Shown: in pieces, positions 54,430 through 62,509 of the stretch
How the letters are laid out: each line of letters begins with the position of its first letter
How positions within the stretch are numbered: position 1 is the first letter of the stretch
From: Streptomyces antnestii
GTDB lineage: Bacteria > Actinomycetota > Actinomycetes > Streptomycetales > Streptomycetaceae
Assembly: GCF_004005495.1 (NCBI RefSeq)
Contig: NZ_RZYA01000023.1
Coordinates: forward strand, 83,580 to 147,579
DNA length: 64,000 nucleotides
Direction: 5' to 3'
Notes under the pieces: model-generated
What the model saw: only the letters and a program-made list of their open reading frames with translations
The model's database searches: none
Told to the model about the DNA's origin: nothing
Translations under genes and position numbers: made by a program

Positions 54430-56088
54430 ATGTCCCTGGTCGACAACAGAGAGACCGTGTCCCGGGCGCCCGGCGGCTCACTCAGACGCAGCGTCGGTCC
54501 GGTCGCCCTGCTCTGGGCGTCCGTGGGGTCGATCATCGGTTCCGGCTGGCTGTACGGCGCGAAGAACGCCGTGGTGCTGGCCGGTCCCGCAGCCGTGATC
54601 GCCTGGGGTATCGGCACGGTGGCCATCGTGCTGCTCGCCCTGGTCCACGCGGAGCTCGGGGGAATGTTCCCGGTGGCGGGCGGCGTGGCACGCTACCCGC
54701 ACTACACCTTCGGCGGCCTGGCGGGCATCTCCTTCGGCTGGTTCACCTGGCTCGCGTCGGCGACCACGGCTCCCATCGAGGTCGAGGCCGTCATCGGTTA
54801 CGCGGGCCACTGGCAGTGGGCTCAGGGGCTCCTTCGCGACGACGAGACGCTGACGGCGAGCGGCCTGGTCGTAGCGGTCGTTCTCATGGCCGTGTTCGTC
54901 GCCGTGAACTTCCTCGGCATCCGCCTGCTCGCGCACACCAACAGCACGGCCACCTGGTGGAAGGTCGCCGTTCCGCTGCTGACGATCCTCGTCCTGGCGG
55001 CCACGCACTTCGACGCCGGAAACTTCACGTCGCACGGCTTCGCCCCGTTCGGGGCCAAGGGCGTCCTCGAAGCGATCAGCACCAGCGGCATCATCTTCGC
55101 GCTCCTCGGCTTCGAACAGGCCATCCAGCTCGCCGGCGAGAGCCGCAACCCCCGTCGGGACATCCCGCGCGCGACGATCGGATCCGTGGCCATCGGCGCG
55201 GTCATCTACCTGCTGCTCCAGGTCGTCTTCATCGGCGCTCTGCCGGGTTCGTCCTTCGCCGGCGGCTGGGCGCATCTGGACTTCCCAGGGATCAGCGGAC
55301 CGCTGGCCGGCCTCGCCACTCTCCTCGGCCTCGGCTGGCTGGCCTGGGTCCTCTACTTCGACGCCATCGTCTCCCCGGGCGGCACCGGTCTCATCTACAC
55401 CACCGCCACGTCCCGCATCTCCTACGGGCTGAGCAAGAACGGTTGCGCGCCCAAGCTGTTCGAGAAGACCGACCGCCGAGGCGTGCCGTGGTTCGGTCTG
55501 CTGATCACCTTCCTCACCGGCGTGATCTGTTTCCTGCCCTTCCCGAGCTGGCAGCAGCTGGTCAGCTTCATCACCTCCGCCAGCATCCTGATGTACGCGG
55601 GCACTCCGCTCGCCTACGGGGTCCTGCGCGACCGGCTGCCCGACCACGTCCGCCCCTACCGCCTCCCCGCGGGCGGTGTCCTCGCGCCTCTGTCCTTCGC
55701 GGTCGCCAACCTGATCATCTACTGGGCCGGCTGGGACACGCTGTGGCGCCTCGGCCTGGCCATCGTCCTCGGGTACCTGCTCATGGGCGGCTACGTGGCG
55801 TACACCCACATCACCCGGCGCCCGGACGCCTCCCGGCTGAACTGGAAGGCGGCGCAGTGGCTGCCCGCCTACCTGCTCGGTATGGGAGTGCTCTCCTGGC
55901 AGGGAGGCTTCGGTGACGGAGCGCGGAACCACATTCCGATGGGGTGGGACGTCGTGGCCGTCACCGCACTCTCGCTCGCGATCTACCACTGGGCGCGCAG
56001 GACCGGTCTCCCCGCCGCCGCCATCGAGCGCAACATCCAGGACGTGACGGTCACCGACGAGGGCGCTCACTACGAGGGCGCTCACTAG
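54430..56088 (+). CDS. APC family amino acid permease
   Basis: 552 residues with about 12-14 transmembrane helices. VGPVALLWASVGSIIGSGWLYGAKNA is the first-helix signature (GSG in the unwound region that binds the substrate amino group). LLGFEQAIQLAGESRNPRRDIPRA after helix 6 is the APC consensus motif. Transport of an amino acid or related amine by proton symport is expected. The leader is C/T-rich with CGCCT(C/T) repeats. The C-terminus ends in a duplicated EGAHYEGAH created by a 15-bp tandem duplication. Confidence 0.85.
   Translation: MSLVDNRETVSRAPGGSLRRSVGPVALLWASVGSIIGSGWLYGAKNAVVLAGPAAVIAWGIGTVAIVLLALVHAELGGMFPVAGGVARYPHYTFGGLAGISFGWFTWLASATTAPIEVEAVIGYAGHWQWAQGLLRDDETLTASGLVVAVVLMAVFVAVNFLGIRLLAHTNSTATWWKVAVPLLTILVLAATHFDAGNFTSHGFAPFGAKGVLEAISTSGIIFALLGFEQAIQLAGESRNPRRDIPRATIGSVAIGAVIYLLLQVVFIGALPGSSFAGGWAHLDFPGISGPLAGLATLLGLGWLAWVLYFDAIVSPGGTGLIYTTATSRISYGLSKNGCAPKLFEKTDRRGVPWFGLLITFLTGVICFLPFPSWQQLVSFITSASILMYAGTPLAYGVLRDRLPDHVRPYRLPAGGVLAPLSFAVANLIIYWAGWDTLWRLGLAIVLGYLLMGGYVAYTHITRRPDASRLNWKAAQWLPAYLLGMGVLSWQGGFGDGARNHIPMGWDVVAVTALSLAIYHWARRTGLPAAAIERNIQDVTVTDEGAHYEGAH
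56057..56086. repeat. 15-bp in-frame tandem duplication at the end of the permease gene
   Basis: ACGAGGGCGCTCACT occurs twice without mismatch. The second copy runs into the TAG stop (56086-56088). Confidence 0.95.
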
Positions 56089-56292
56089 TACCGCGGCGGC
56101 AGAACGGCCGGCCGCCGAGGGTCTCACATCGTGAGCAGTCAGGGCCTCGCACTCTGGTCACAGGTTTACATGCGCGTAACACTTAGCGTGTCCCGTGTGC
56201 GGCAACGGCGCCGTAGCACCCACCAGTGGACCGGACCCGAGCGAGCCGCACCCGTCGCGGATCCGGTGACAGCCGCGCCAGAAAGGCCTTCT

Positions 56293-57651
56293 GTGACGAC
56301 TCGATCCGAGACGCAGTCCCTCCTCGACGACCTTCTCAGGGAGATCGAACACCGCAACCCCGCGCAGCCCGAGTTCCACCAGGCCGCCCACGAGGTCCTG
56401 GAGACCCTCGCGCCGGTGCTCGCGGCCCGCCCCGAGTACGCGCGGGCGGGACTTGTGGAGCGCCTGTGCGAGCCCGAGCGGCAGGTCATCTTCCGGGTGC
56501 CGTGGCAGGACGACCAGGGCCGCGTGCGCGTCAACCGCGGTTTCCGCGTGGAGTTCAACAGCGCGCTCGGCCCGTACAAGGGCGGCCTGCGCTTCCATCC
56601 CTCGGTGAACCTGGGCGTCATCAAGTTCCTGGGCTTCGAGCAGATCTTCAAGAACGCGCTGACCGGCCTCGGCATCGGCGGCGGCAAGGGCGGCAGCGAC
56701 TTCGACCCGCACGGGCGCAGCGACGCCGAGGTCATGCGGTTCTGCCAGTCCTTCATGACCGAGCTGTACCGGCACATCGGTGAGCACACCGACGTGCCCG
56801 CCGGCGACATCGGCGTCGGCGGCCGCGAGATCGGCTACCTGTTCGGCCAGTACCGCCGCATCACCAACCGCTGGGAGGCCGGCGTCCTCACCGGCAAGGG
56901 CAGCGGCTGGGGCGGCTCGCTCATCCGCCCCGAGGCGACCGGCTACGGCAACGTGCTGTTCGCGGGCGCCATGCTGCGCGAGCGCGGCGAGGACCTGGAG
57001 GGACAGACGGCCGTCGTATCCGGCTCCGGCAACGTCGCGATCTACACCATCGAGAAGCTGACCGCCCTCGGCGCCAACGCCGTGACCTGCTCGGACTCGT
57101 CGGGCTACGTCGTCGACGAGAAGGGAATCGACCTGGAACTGCTCAAGCAGATCAAGGAGGTCGAGCGCGGCCGCGTCGACGCGTACGCGGAGCGCCGCGG
57201 CGGCTCGGCGCGCTTCGTGCCGGGCGGCCGTGTCTGGGAGGTGCCGGCCGACATCGCGCTGCCGTCCGCCACCCAGAACGAGCTCGACGAGAAGGACGCC
57301 GCGGCCCTGATCCGCAACGGCGTGAAGGCCGTCTCCGAGGGCGCCAACATGCCGACGACCCCCGAGGCCGTCCACCTGTTCCAGCGGGCGGGCGTCGCCT
57401 TCGGCCCCGGCAAGGCGGCCAACGCGGGCGGCGTCGCGGTCAGCGCCCTTGAGATGGCGCAGAACCACGCTCGCACCTCCTGGACCGCCGAGCGGGTCGA
57501 GGACGAGCTCGCGCGGATCATGACCGACATCCACGACACCTGCCACGAGACCGCCGAACGCTACGGTGCCCCCGGCGACTACGTGACCGGCGCGAACATC
57601 GCCGGTTTCGAGCGCGTGGCCGACGCGATGCTGGCCCAGGGCGTCATCTGA
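56293..57651 (+). CDS. gdhA: NADP-dependent glutamate dehydrogenase
   Basis: 452 residues, the length of hexameric bacterial GdhA. The substrate-binding lysines are visible in GPYKGGLRFHPSV and FKNALTGLGIGGGKGGSDFDP, and PAGDIGVGGREIGYLFGQYRR holds the catalytic aspartate. The Rossmann motif is SGSGNVAIYTIEKL. It aminates 2-oxoglutarate to glutamate at high ammonium. GTG 56293 has GAAAGG upstream; in-frame codons back to 56131 lack similarity. An A/T-richer patch 120 bp upstream (GTTTACATGCGCGTAAC) could be a GlnR-type site, but the match is weak. Confidence 0.93.
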   Translation: MTTRSETQSLLDDLLREIEHRNPAQPEFHQAAHEVLETLAPVLAARPEYARAGLVERLCEPERQVIFRVPWQDDQGRVRVNRGFRVEFNSALGPYKGGLRFHPSVNLGVIKFLGFEQIFKNALTGLGIGGGKGGSDFDPHGRSDAEVMRFCQSFMTELYRHIGEHTDVPAGDIGVGGREIGYLFGQYRRITNRWEAGVLTGKGSGWGGSLIRPEATGYGNVLFAGAMLRERGEDLEGQTAVVSGSGNVAIYTIEKLTALGANAVTCSDSSGYVVDEKGIDLELLKQIKEVERGRVDAYAERRGGSARFVPGGRVWEVPADIALPSATQNELDEKDAAALIRNGVKAVSEGANMPTTPEAVHLFQRAGVAFGPGKAANAGGVAVSALEMAQNHARTSWTAERVEDELARIMTDIHDTCHETAERYGAPGDYVTGANIAGFERVADAMLAQGVI

Positions 57652-57671
57652 CACATCTGACCCATCTGGCC
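57646..57671. repeat. 9-bp tandem repeat over the gdhA stop codon
   Basis: ATCTGACAC, ATCTGACCC and ATCTGGCC follow each other; the first copy contains the stop TGA (57649-57651). Confidence 0.9.
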
Positions 57672-57681
57672 TTCATGTGAC

Positions 57682-57718
57682 CGGGCCCTCCCTCGCGCAG
57701 GCCGCGAGGGAGGGCCCG
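57682..57718 (+). terminator. Perfect 16-bp hairpin terminator after gdhA
   Basis: CGGGCCCTCCCTCGCG pairs without mismatch with CGCGAGGGAGGGCCCG around a 5-nt loop, 30 nt after the gdhA stop. Confidence 0.92.
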
Positions 57719-57825
57719 TGTCGCGCGTACGGTGAGCGGCAAGGCGGCATCCTGGCGGGTCGGCAGGTCGGCGGCTTGCGGCGCGTACAGCTGAACAACG
57801 GCGTTTCAGGCGGATACTTCCCGCT

Positions 57826-58851
57826 ATGAGTCAGACCTCCGCGTTCTCGCTTCCCCCGATGGGTCGTCGGGCCGTTCTGTCGGGCGTGGCCGGCGCGCTG
57901 CTCGGCGCGGCGGGCTGCTCCAGCTCCGCCCCTCGGTCCGCGCACCCATCCGGCACCACGAGCCCGGCCGCCCGCCCCACCCAGGGAGCCGCGGGCACCC
58001 CGTCCCCGACACCGTCCGCCACCCTGCCCCGCACCACGCCGTGGCGCCCGACCTCCGCCGAGGTCGACCCGGCGGCGAAGCTGCGCGCCGTCGAACTGGT
58101 GGAGGCGATCGGCGCCTGGTCGCGCGGCCAGGGCGGGGCGGCGGCCGCCAGGTCCAGGGTGACGGCGCTCGGCCTGCCCGCCGCCCTGGTCGACGAGGCG
58201 GGACCGCTGCGGCCATCTGCGCAGGAGGCGGCACTGCAGGTGATCGACGCCCAGTACGGCGGCATCCTGTCCAGTTCGGCGAGCGTGCTGGTGGTGTGCC
58301 GTCAATGGACCCTGAACAGCGGCAAGTTGACCGCGGGCGGCACGACGGTCGACGTACGGCTCGTCCGGTCCGCGCACGGCTGGACGGTCACGGCCCTGCA
58401 CCCCGCCGCCCCGGGACCGGGTGCCGCGTCACTGGCGTCGGACATTCGGGCGGCACTGGCCGACTCCCGCATCGTGCTGCCGCCCGCGGCCGAGGCGGAC
58501 CTGCGGAGCGGCAACGTCCACACCAGTGTGGCGAAGGCGATGCTCACGCTGGCCGGGACGTACCGGCTGGGAGTGAGCGTGGTCCGCTCGGGCCACCCCC
58601 TCGACGTCTTCGGGACCAACCGCCCCAGCGACCATCCCCGGGGCCGGGCGTTCGACGTATGGCAGATCGACGGCCGGCCGGTCGTCGACCCGGCGACACC
58701 ACGCACCCTCATCGAGCGCTTCATGCGGGACGCGGCGGCGGCCGGTTCCTACAACGTCGGCGGCCCGGTCCGACTCCAGGGCGGAGCGGTGGGCCAGTTC
58801 TTCAGCGACGCGACGCACCACGACCACGTACACGTCGGCTTCCGTACCTGA
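57826..58851 (+). CDS. Lipoprotein with M15-like (D-Ala-D-Ala carboxypeptidase-type) C-terminal domain
   Basis: 341 residues. GRRAVLSGVAGALLGAAGCSS at residues 13-33 is a twin-arginine-like lipoprotein signal with lipobox GAAGC. A Pro/Thr/Ser-rich linker (about 34-75) follows. The C-terminal domain has SDHPRGRAFDVWQ and THHDHVHVGF, which carry the HxxxxxxD and HxH zinc ligands of M15/VanY-type metallopeptidases. It may trim peptidoglycan stem peptides or bind them at the membrane surface. It starts after the gdhA terminator and is probably monocistronic. Confidence 0.72.
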   Translation: MSQTSAFSLPPMGRRAVLSGVAGALLGAAGCSSSAPRSAHPSGTTSPAARPTQGAAGTPSPTPSATLPRTTPWRPTSAEVDPAAKLRAVELVEAIGAWSRGQGGAAAARSRVTALGLPAALVDEAGPLRPSAQEAALQVIDAQYGGILSSSASVLVVCRQWTLNSGKLTAGGTTVDVRLVRSAHGWTVTALHPAAPGPGAASLASDIRAALADSRIVLPPAAEADLRSGNVHTSVAKAMLTLAGTYRLGVSVVRSGHPLDVFGTNRPSDHPRGRAFDVWQIDGRPVVDPATPRTLIERFMRDAAAAGSYNVGGPVRLQGGAVGQFFSDATHHDHVHVGFRT

Positions 58852-58885
58852 GCCGAGGAGCAGTTGATGTCTGGTCGCCCTCTGA

Positions 58886-59323
58886 TCACCCTCTGGCGTC
58901 GGCGACTGCCGCGCTGTCCATGTAGTCGCGGGCCCGCGTGATCAGGCCGTCGCGGACGTGGAGGATCAGAAGTCCGGGGACGGTGAAGTCGGTTCGCTTG
59001 GCCGGCAGCGTTCCCACGACGACATGTTCAGCGACGATCACTCCCGGATCGGCGGTCTCGTAGGCCGAGACCTGCCTGACCTCCACCACCTGTACGGGGC
59101 TTGCGCCCCACGCCGCCCGGTATCCCGCGCGCACCGCCTCGCGCCCCTCGTAGAGGGGAGGGAAACCGGGCGAGGTGAACGGGAACTCGTGCATCCCGTC
59201 CACGGCATAGAGGTCGGCGAGAGCGTCCGGGGACTTGTCGAGCATGGCCTGGTAGTAGCGGTTCAGCACCTCGCGAGGGGTGCGAACGGAAGGTGTATCC
59301 ACGTGGGGCACTGAGGCATCCAT
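58886..59323 (-). CDS. SnoaL-like polyketide-cyclase-fold protein
   Basis: 145 residues. TPREVLNRYYQAMLDKSPDALADLYAVDGMHEFPF...YEGREAVRAGYRAAW followed by strand-rich VIVAEHVVVG...LLILHVRDGLITRARDYMD is the common SnoaL-like small-molecule-binding domain. It is divergent from a TetR gene with a perfect TCAACA-N2-TGTTGA palindrome between them, so it is probably the regulated target. Catalysis cannot be inferred. Confidence 0.83.
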   Translation of the reverse strand: MDASVPHVDTPSVRTPREVLNRYYQAMLDKSPDALADLYAVDGMHEFPFTSPGFPPLYEGREAVRAGYRAAWGASPVQVVEVRQVSAYETADPGVIVAEHVVVGTLPAKRTDFTVPGLLILHVRDGLITRARDYMDSAAVADARG

Positions 59324-59327
59324 TCGC

Positions 59328-59341
59328 TCAACACTTGTTGA
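59328..59341. promoter_or_regulatory. TetR operator candidate TCAACA-CT-TGTTGA
   Basis: Perfect 6-bp inverted arms, 4 bp upstream of the SnoaL-like start and about 65 bp upstream of the divergent TetR start. Confidence 0.65.
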
Positions 59342-59405
59342 CTCACCTGTCTCGCCTACCGTAGGGCCCGGCCGGAGGTTCGGTCAACGGCTGTAGAGTG
59401 AACCG

Positions 59406-59975
59406 GTGTCCACTCCTCGCCAGTCCCGCGCCGACCGCCGCCGAGCGACCGAGGCGCGCATCCTCGACAGCGCCCGGGAGTTGTTCGCCGAGAAGGGGTT
59501 CGACCGCACCACGATCCGCGCCGTGGCGACCGCGGCGAGCGTCGATCCGGCCCTGGTCATGCAGTACTTCGGCTCGAAGCGCGAGCTTTTCTCACGGGCC
59601 GTACAGGCGTTCTCCGTGCTGCCGGAAACCCCTGACTCCGACGCGCTCGTCGAGCAGCTGCTCGCCACGCTCGACTTCAAGCTCGGCGGCCTCCCCGAGG
59701 GCGCGGTGGCGATGCTGCGCTCCATGCTCACCGACCCGGCGGCAGCCGAGTACGTTCGCGACGCCCTCGACCGGCAGATCGACGGCGTCAGCGCCGCCTT
59801 GTCGCCCGCGACGGAGTACCCGGAGCTGCGGGCCGCACTGTTCGTCACCACCTTGCTGGGGGTCACGATCGGCCACCAGTTCCTCGGCCTGACCGCGCTC
59901 CACGGCGCCCCGCCCGACCGCATCGCCGCCCTGCTGCGCCCGGCGTTCAAGGCCCTGGCGGAACCTTCGGGCTGA
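59406..59975 (+). CDS. TetR family transcriptional regulator
   Basis: 189 residues from GTG 59406. Helix-turn-helix: ATEARILDSARELFAEKGFDRTTIRAVATAASVDPALVMQYFGSKRELF, with a typical helical C-terminal domain. It is divergent from the SnoaL-like gene and likely represses it and itself through the palindrome between them. The inducer is unknown. Confidence 0.87.
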   Translation: MSTPRQSRADRRRATEARILDSARELFAEKGFDRTTIRAVATAASVDPALVMQYFGSKRELFSRAVQAFSVLPETPDSDALVEQLLATLDFKLGGLPEGAVAMLRSMLTDPAAAEYVRDALDRQIDGVSAALSPATEYPELRAALFVTTLLGVTIGHQFLGLTALHGAPPDRIAALLRPAFKALAEPSG

Positions 59976-60023
59976 GAGCCACGACAGGCGCCTCTTCTTC
60001 CCGATTCCCGAGGCTTGTGCTCC

Positions 60024-60397
60024 TCAGGACGGCTGGTGGATCTCCGTGATGATCGTGTAGAGCTCGATGATGACGCCGTGCCTGGTTCGGGCGATGTCCA
60101 TGCCGCTGACCATCGGTGGTCGACCGTCGGGCGGGCCGTACTGGAAACCGAGATGGCCGATGTCGTCGAGCCCCGACGCGGGGCCTGCGGGGCGGTACAC
60201 CCAGTCCGGGTTCTCGGCACGCAACTCTGCGGCGCGGCGCGCGAGTTCAGTGCGCCCATGGTTGACGCGGTCCGGCTCGTGCCACACCACGTCTTCGCCG
60301 TAGTGCTCGGCGATGACCGTGTCCCGACGACCCGGGTCGGGTTCGTCGAACACCTCGAGCAGGTTGACCGCATCAGATCAGCGGGGGATCTGGTCAT
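60024..60397 (-). pseudogene. SnoaL-like protein with N-terminal frameshift
   Basis: From GTG 60353 the open frame gives a 109-residue SnoaL-like protein (FDEPDPGRRDTVIAEHYGEDVVWHEPD...GVIIELYTIITEIHQ). Its natural N-terminus is still readable just upstream but split: ATG 60397 encodes MTRSPADL, then the frame diverges, while DAVNLLEVFDEP continues in the frame of the main body, with a TGA in between. One missing base near 60374 explains this. The protein may still be made from GTG 60353 without its first helix, or the gene may be dead, or the base may be a sequencing error. The FMN reductase gene is upstream on the same strand. Confidence 0.55.
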
Positions 60398-60463
60398 GGT
60401 CAGTCCGTTCGTGTGCCGGTCGGTCGCTGCGGCGGGGTCCACCGGTCCGCGCGGGCGACGGGG

Positions 60464-61039
60464 TCAGGCCGTGGCGACCGGCGCTGTCCGTAGTGGGGCG
60501 AGGGCGGAGGCCCAGGCGATGACCTGGTCGAGCATGGCGTTCAGCGATCGGAGGTGGTGGTCGCCGGGCTGGAAGTCCTTGAAGTCCTTGAAGTCGGTGA
60601 AGAGGGAGAGCGTGACCTGCTGGCGTACGTCGGCCATCTGGAGCTCGGCGGCGACCAGCCGCAGTTGTTCGGCGGAGCGTATGCCGCCCGCGCCGCCGTA
60701 GGAGACCAGGCCGAGGGCCTTGTTGTTCCACTCGGCGTAGACGAAGTCCAGGGCGTTCTTCAGTACGCCGGGGATGCCGTGGTTGTACTCGGGGGTGACG
60801 ATGACGAAGCCGTCGTACGCGGCGATGGTCTCCGCCCAGCGCCGGGTGTGCTCGTTCTGGTACTGGCCGAGGGAGGGCGGCATCGGCTCGTCGAGGTGGG
60901 GGAGGGGATGGTCGCGCAGATCGAGCAGCTCGAAGCGGGCGTCGGTCCGCCGCGAGGCGTGGTCGAGGACCCAGCGTGCCACCTGGTCTCCGACGCGGTT
61001 GGGGCGGGTGCTGCCGAGGATGATGCCGATGGTGGGCAT
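60464..61039 (-). CDS. NADPH-dependent FMN reductase family protein
   Basis: 191 residues of flavodoxin-like fold. GIILGSTRPNRVGDQVARWVL binds FMN phosphate, and FVIVTPEYNHGIPGVLKNALDFVYAEW is the family signature. Such enzymes reduce FMN, quinones or azo dyes with NAD(P)H. An in-frame 9-bp repeat gives the unusual DFKDFKDF stretch near residue 155. It lies between two SnoaL-like genes on the same strand, possibly as a redox partner for them. Confidence 0.85.
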   Translation of the reverse strand: MPTIGIILGSTRPNRVGDQVARWVLDHASRRTDARFELLDLRDHPLPHLDEPMPPSLGQYQNEHTRRWAETIAAYDGFVIVTPEYNHGIPGVLKNALDFVYAEWNNKALGLVSYGGAGGIRSAEQLRLVAAELQMADVRQQVTLSLFTDFKDFKDFQPGDHHLRSLNAMLDQVIAWASALAPLRTAPVATA

Positions 61040-61101
61040 GGTTGGCCTGCCTGTTCGTGGTGCCGTTCGGCTGCGGGCGGGGGGTGCCCGGAGCGGTTCG
61101 G

Positions 61102-61569
61102 TCAGCTCGGCACGGCGGCCGGCGCCGTGACGGCGGAGGCGAAATCGGGCTGTACGCCGAGCTGGGCGAGCATGACGCTGAGGCCGACGTAGCAGTTGAA
61201 CGTCTTGATCTTGCCGTTCTCGACGTACCAGAAGTCGGCCGTGGGGATGTCGAGTGCGGCGCCGGTCGGCCGGACGGTGCCGGCGGGCGTCTCGAACGCC
61301 CCGGTGAAGGTGCCCTGGATCGTCAGCTCGACGGAAACGACGTTACCCGTGACGTGGAACCGGTGCAGCTCGCGGTGCACGTCGGGGGCGAGCGCTCCCA
61401 TGAAGACGACCTGGTCGCCAAGGTGCTCACCACGGTAGGTCTCGCCGGCGACGACGTTGTTGAAGACGCCGTCCTCGGCGAACAGGTCCACGAAGCCTTG
61501 CACGTCCAGGACGCTGCCCTCGGCCGCTCGGTATGCCGCCCTGACCACGGTCTCCGCGTCGGTGCTCAT
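61102..61569 (-). CDS. SnoaL-like (NTF2-fold) protein
   Basis: 155 residues from ATG 61569, preceded by a perfect AGGAGG. TVVRAAYRAAEGSVLDVQGFVDLFAEDGVFNNVVAGETYRGEHLG and ADFWYVENGKIKTFNCYVGLSVMLAQLG fit the SnoaL-like fold. Two palindromic sites (61597-61608 and 61639-61654) lie upstream, the second similar to the site in front of the TetR gene that follows on the same strand, so TetR control is likely. Confidence 0.83.
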   Translation of the reverse strand: MSTDAETVVRAAYRAAEGSVLDVQGFVDLFAEDGVFNNVVAGETYRGEHLGDQVVFMGALAPDVHRELHRFHVTGNVVSVELTIQGTFTGAFETPAGTVRPTGAALDIPTADFWYVENGKIKTFNCYVGLSVMLAQLGVQPDFASAVTAPAAVPS

Positions 61570-61596
61570 GGTGTCCTCCTGCGCGAGAGAATCCAT

Positions 61597-61654
61597 TCAA
61601 ACCATTGATTTAATTGTGTGGAGAGGTCGGCCACCTTGTCAAGCAAACGATTGA
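61597..61654. promoter_or_regulatory. Two TetR-type operator candidates upstream of the SnoaL-like gene
   Basis: TCAAACCATTGA (61597-61608) and TCAAGCAAACGATTGA (61639-61654). The second differs by one base in the right arm from TCAAGC-N4-GCTTGA at 62430-62445. The surrounding A/T-rich DNA (TTTAATTG) suggests a promoter. Confidence 0.5.
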
Positions 61655-61794
61655 ATTCATCGGCGCGGGCGTACGGGGGTGCGCGGGCGTACAGGCGCGT
61701 GGGTTCGTAAACAGGCGGACGGCCGACTGGGTGAGGCCCACCCGGTGATATGCGGCGCTATGTACGGCGCAATCTGCAGCGCTATCTACAGCGC

Positions 61795-62421
61795 TTACCG
61801 GGCGGCTCCCCGGAACGCCCCGGCCACCACGGGGATGAGCATCCGCGCCACCTGCTCGGCGGGCTCGGTGGCCAGCTCGGCCCCGATGGGCGCCAGTGCG
61901 AGCCAGTTCAGCATTCCGGCCGCACAGCGGACACGGAACACGAGCTCCTGCTCGTCGGCCTCGGGAACGTTCGCCGCCAGTACGCGCACTGCCTGCTGCC
62001 GGGCCTGCTCGAACTTCCCGGTCAGCCTTTCCCATCCTTCGGGCGGATCGATCCCCACCCTGGCCACGGTCCGCATCACGGCCAGTTCCTGCCCCCCGGC
62101 CGCGAGCGCGCTCACCATCGGCCGCGCGAACGCCTCGGCCAACTCGCTCAGGGTCGCGCTTTCCGTCAGGGCGTCGACTTCCCGGATCTGTGCGTCCAGG
62201 TATCGCTCCAGGGCGTGCTCGATCGCCACGTCGCACAGAGCCTTCAGTGATCCGAAGTGGTAACTCACCGCGGCGACGTTGGCTCCGGCTTTCTGGGTGA
62301 TCTCGCGGAGGGTCACCCCTTCCTGTCCCCGTTGTGAGAGCAGCTCGAGAGCAGCCGACAACAGAACATCGCGCGTTCGCTGACCGGCCTCGCGGCGAAG
62401 GTCTGTCTTCTCTGGCCTCAC
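61795..62421 (-). CDS. TetR family transcriptional regulator
   Basis: 208 residues if read from GTG 62421 (VRPEKTDLRREAGQRTRDVLL). The DNA-binding helices are clear: GQEGVTLREITQKAGANVAAVSYHFGSLKALCDVAIEHAL. The long C-terminal domain matches TetR_C regions of acyl/aromatic-responsive members. I prefer GTG 62421 over ATG 62457 because the perfect palindrome TCAAGC-N4-GCTTGA (62430-62445) would then lie just upstream instead of inside the gene. Likely targets are itself, the SnoaL-like gene and perhaps the operon at 3.1 kb that has the same 12-mer. Confidence 0.82.
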   Translation of the reverse strand: MRPEKTDLRREAGQRTRDVLLSAALELLSQRGQEGVTLREITQKAGANVAAVSYHFGSLKALCDVAIEHALERYLDAQIREVDALTESATLSELAEAFARPMVSALAAGGQELAVMRTVARVGIDPPEGWERLTGKFEQARQQAVRVLAANVPEADEQELVFRVRCAAGMLNWLALAPIGAELATEPAEQVARMLIPVVAGAFRGAAR

Positions 62422-62429
62422 GATAGAAC

Positions 62430-62445
62430 TCAAGCGACTGCTTGA
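62430..62445. promoter_or_regulatory. TetR autoregulatory operator TCAAGC-GACT-GCTTGA
   Basis: Perfect 6-bp inverted arms directly upstream of the TetR start. The core 12-mer AAGCGACTGCTT is identical to 3065-3076. The half-site TCAAGCGATC occurs twice more in the adjacent 14-bp duplication. Confidence 0.6.
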
Positions 62446-62452
62446 CTTCCTT

Positions 62453-62480
62453 GTCAAGCGATCACGGTCAAGCGATCACG
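62453..62480. repeat. 14-bp tandem duplication GTCAAGCGATCACG
   Basis: Two exact copies (62453-62466, 62467-62480) between the TetR and GPP34 genes. Each contains the TCAAGC half-site of the adjacent operator, so the duplication adds binding half-sites. Confidence 0.95.
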
Positions 62481-62509
62481 AGAGTCAGGGCCCGGCCCCC
62501 GCTCCGGCA

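Noticed and set aside
54478..56127. 549-codon minus-strand frame opposite the APC permease
   Set aside because: Complement shadow with E/D/R-rich low-complexity product and no ribosome-binding site.
56150..56180. GlnR box upstream of gdhA
   Set aside because: GTTAC and GTAAA elements are present on the minus strand but spacing and sequence fit the consensus poorly; mentioned only as a possibility in the gdhA entry.
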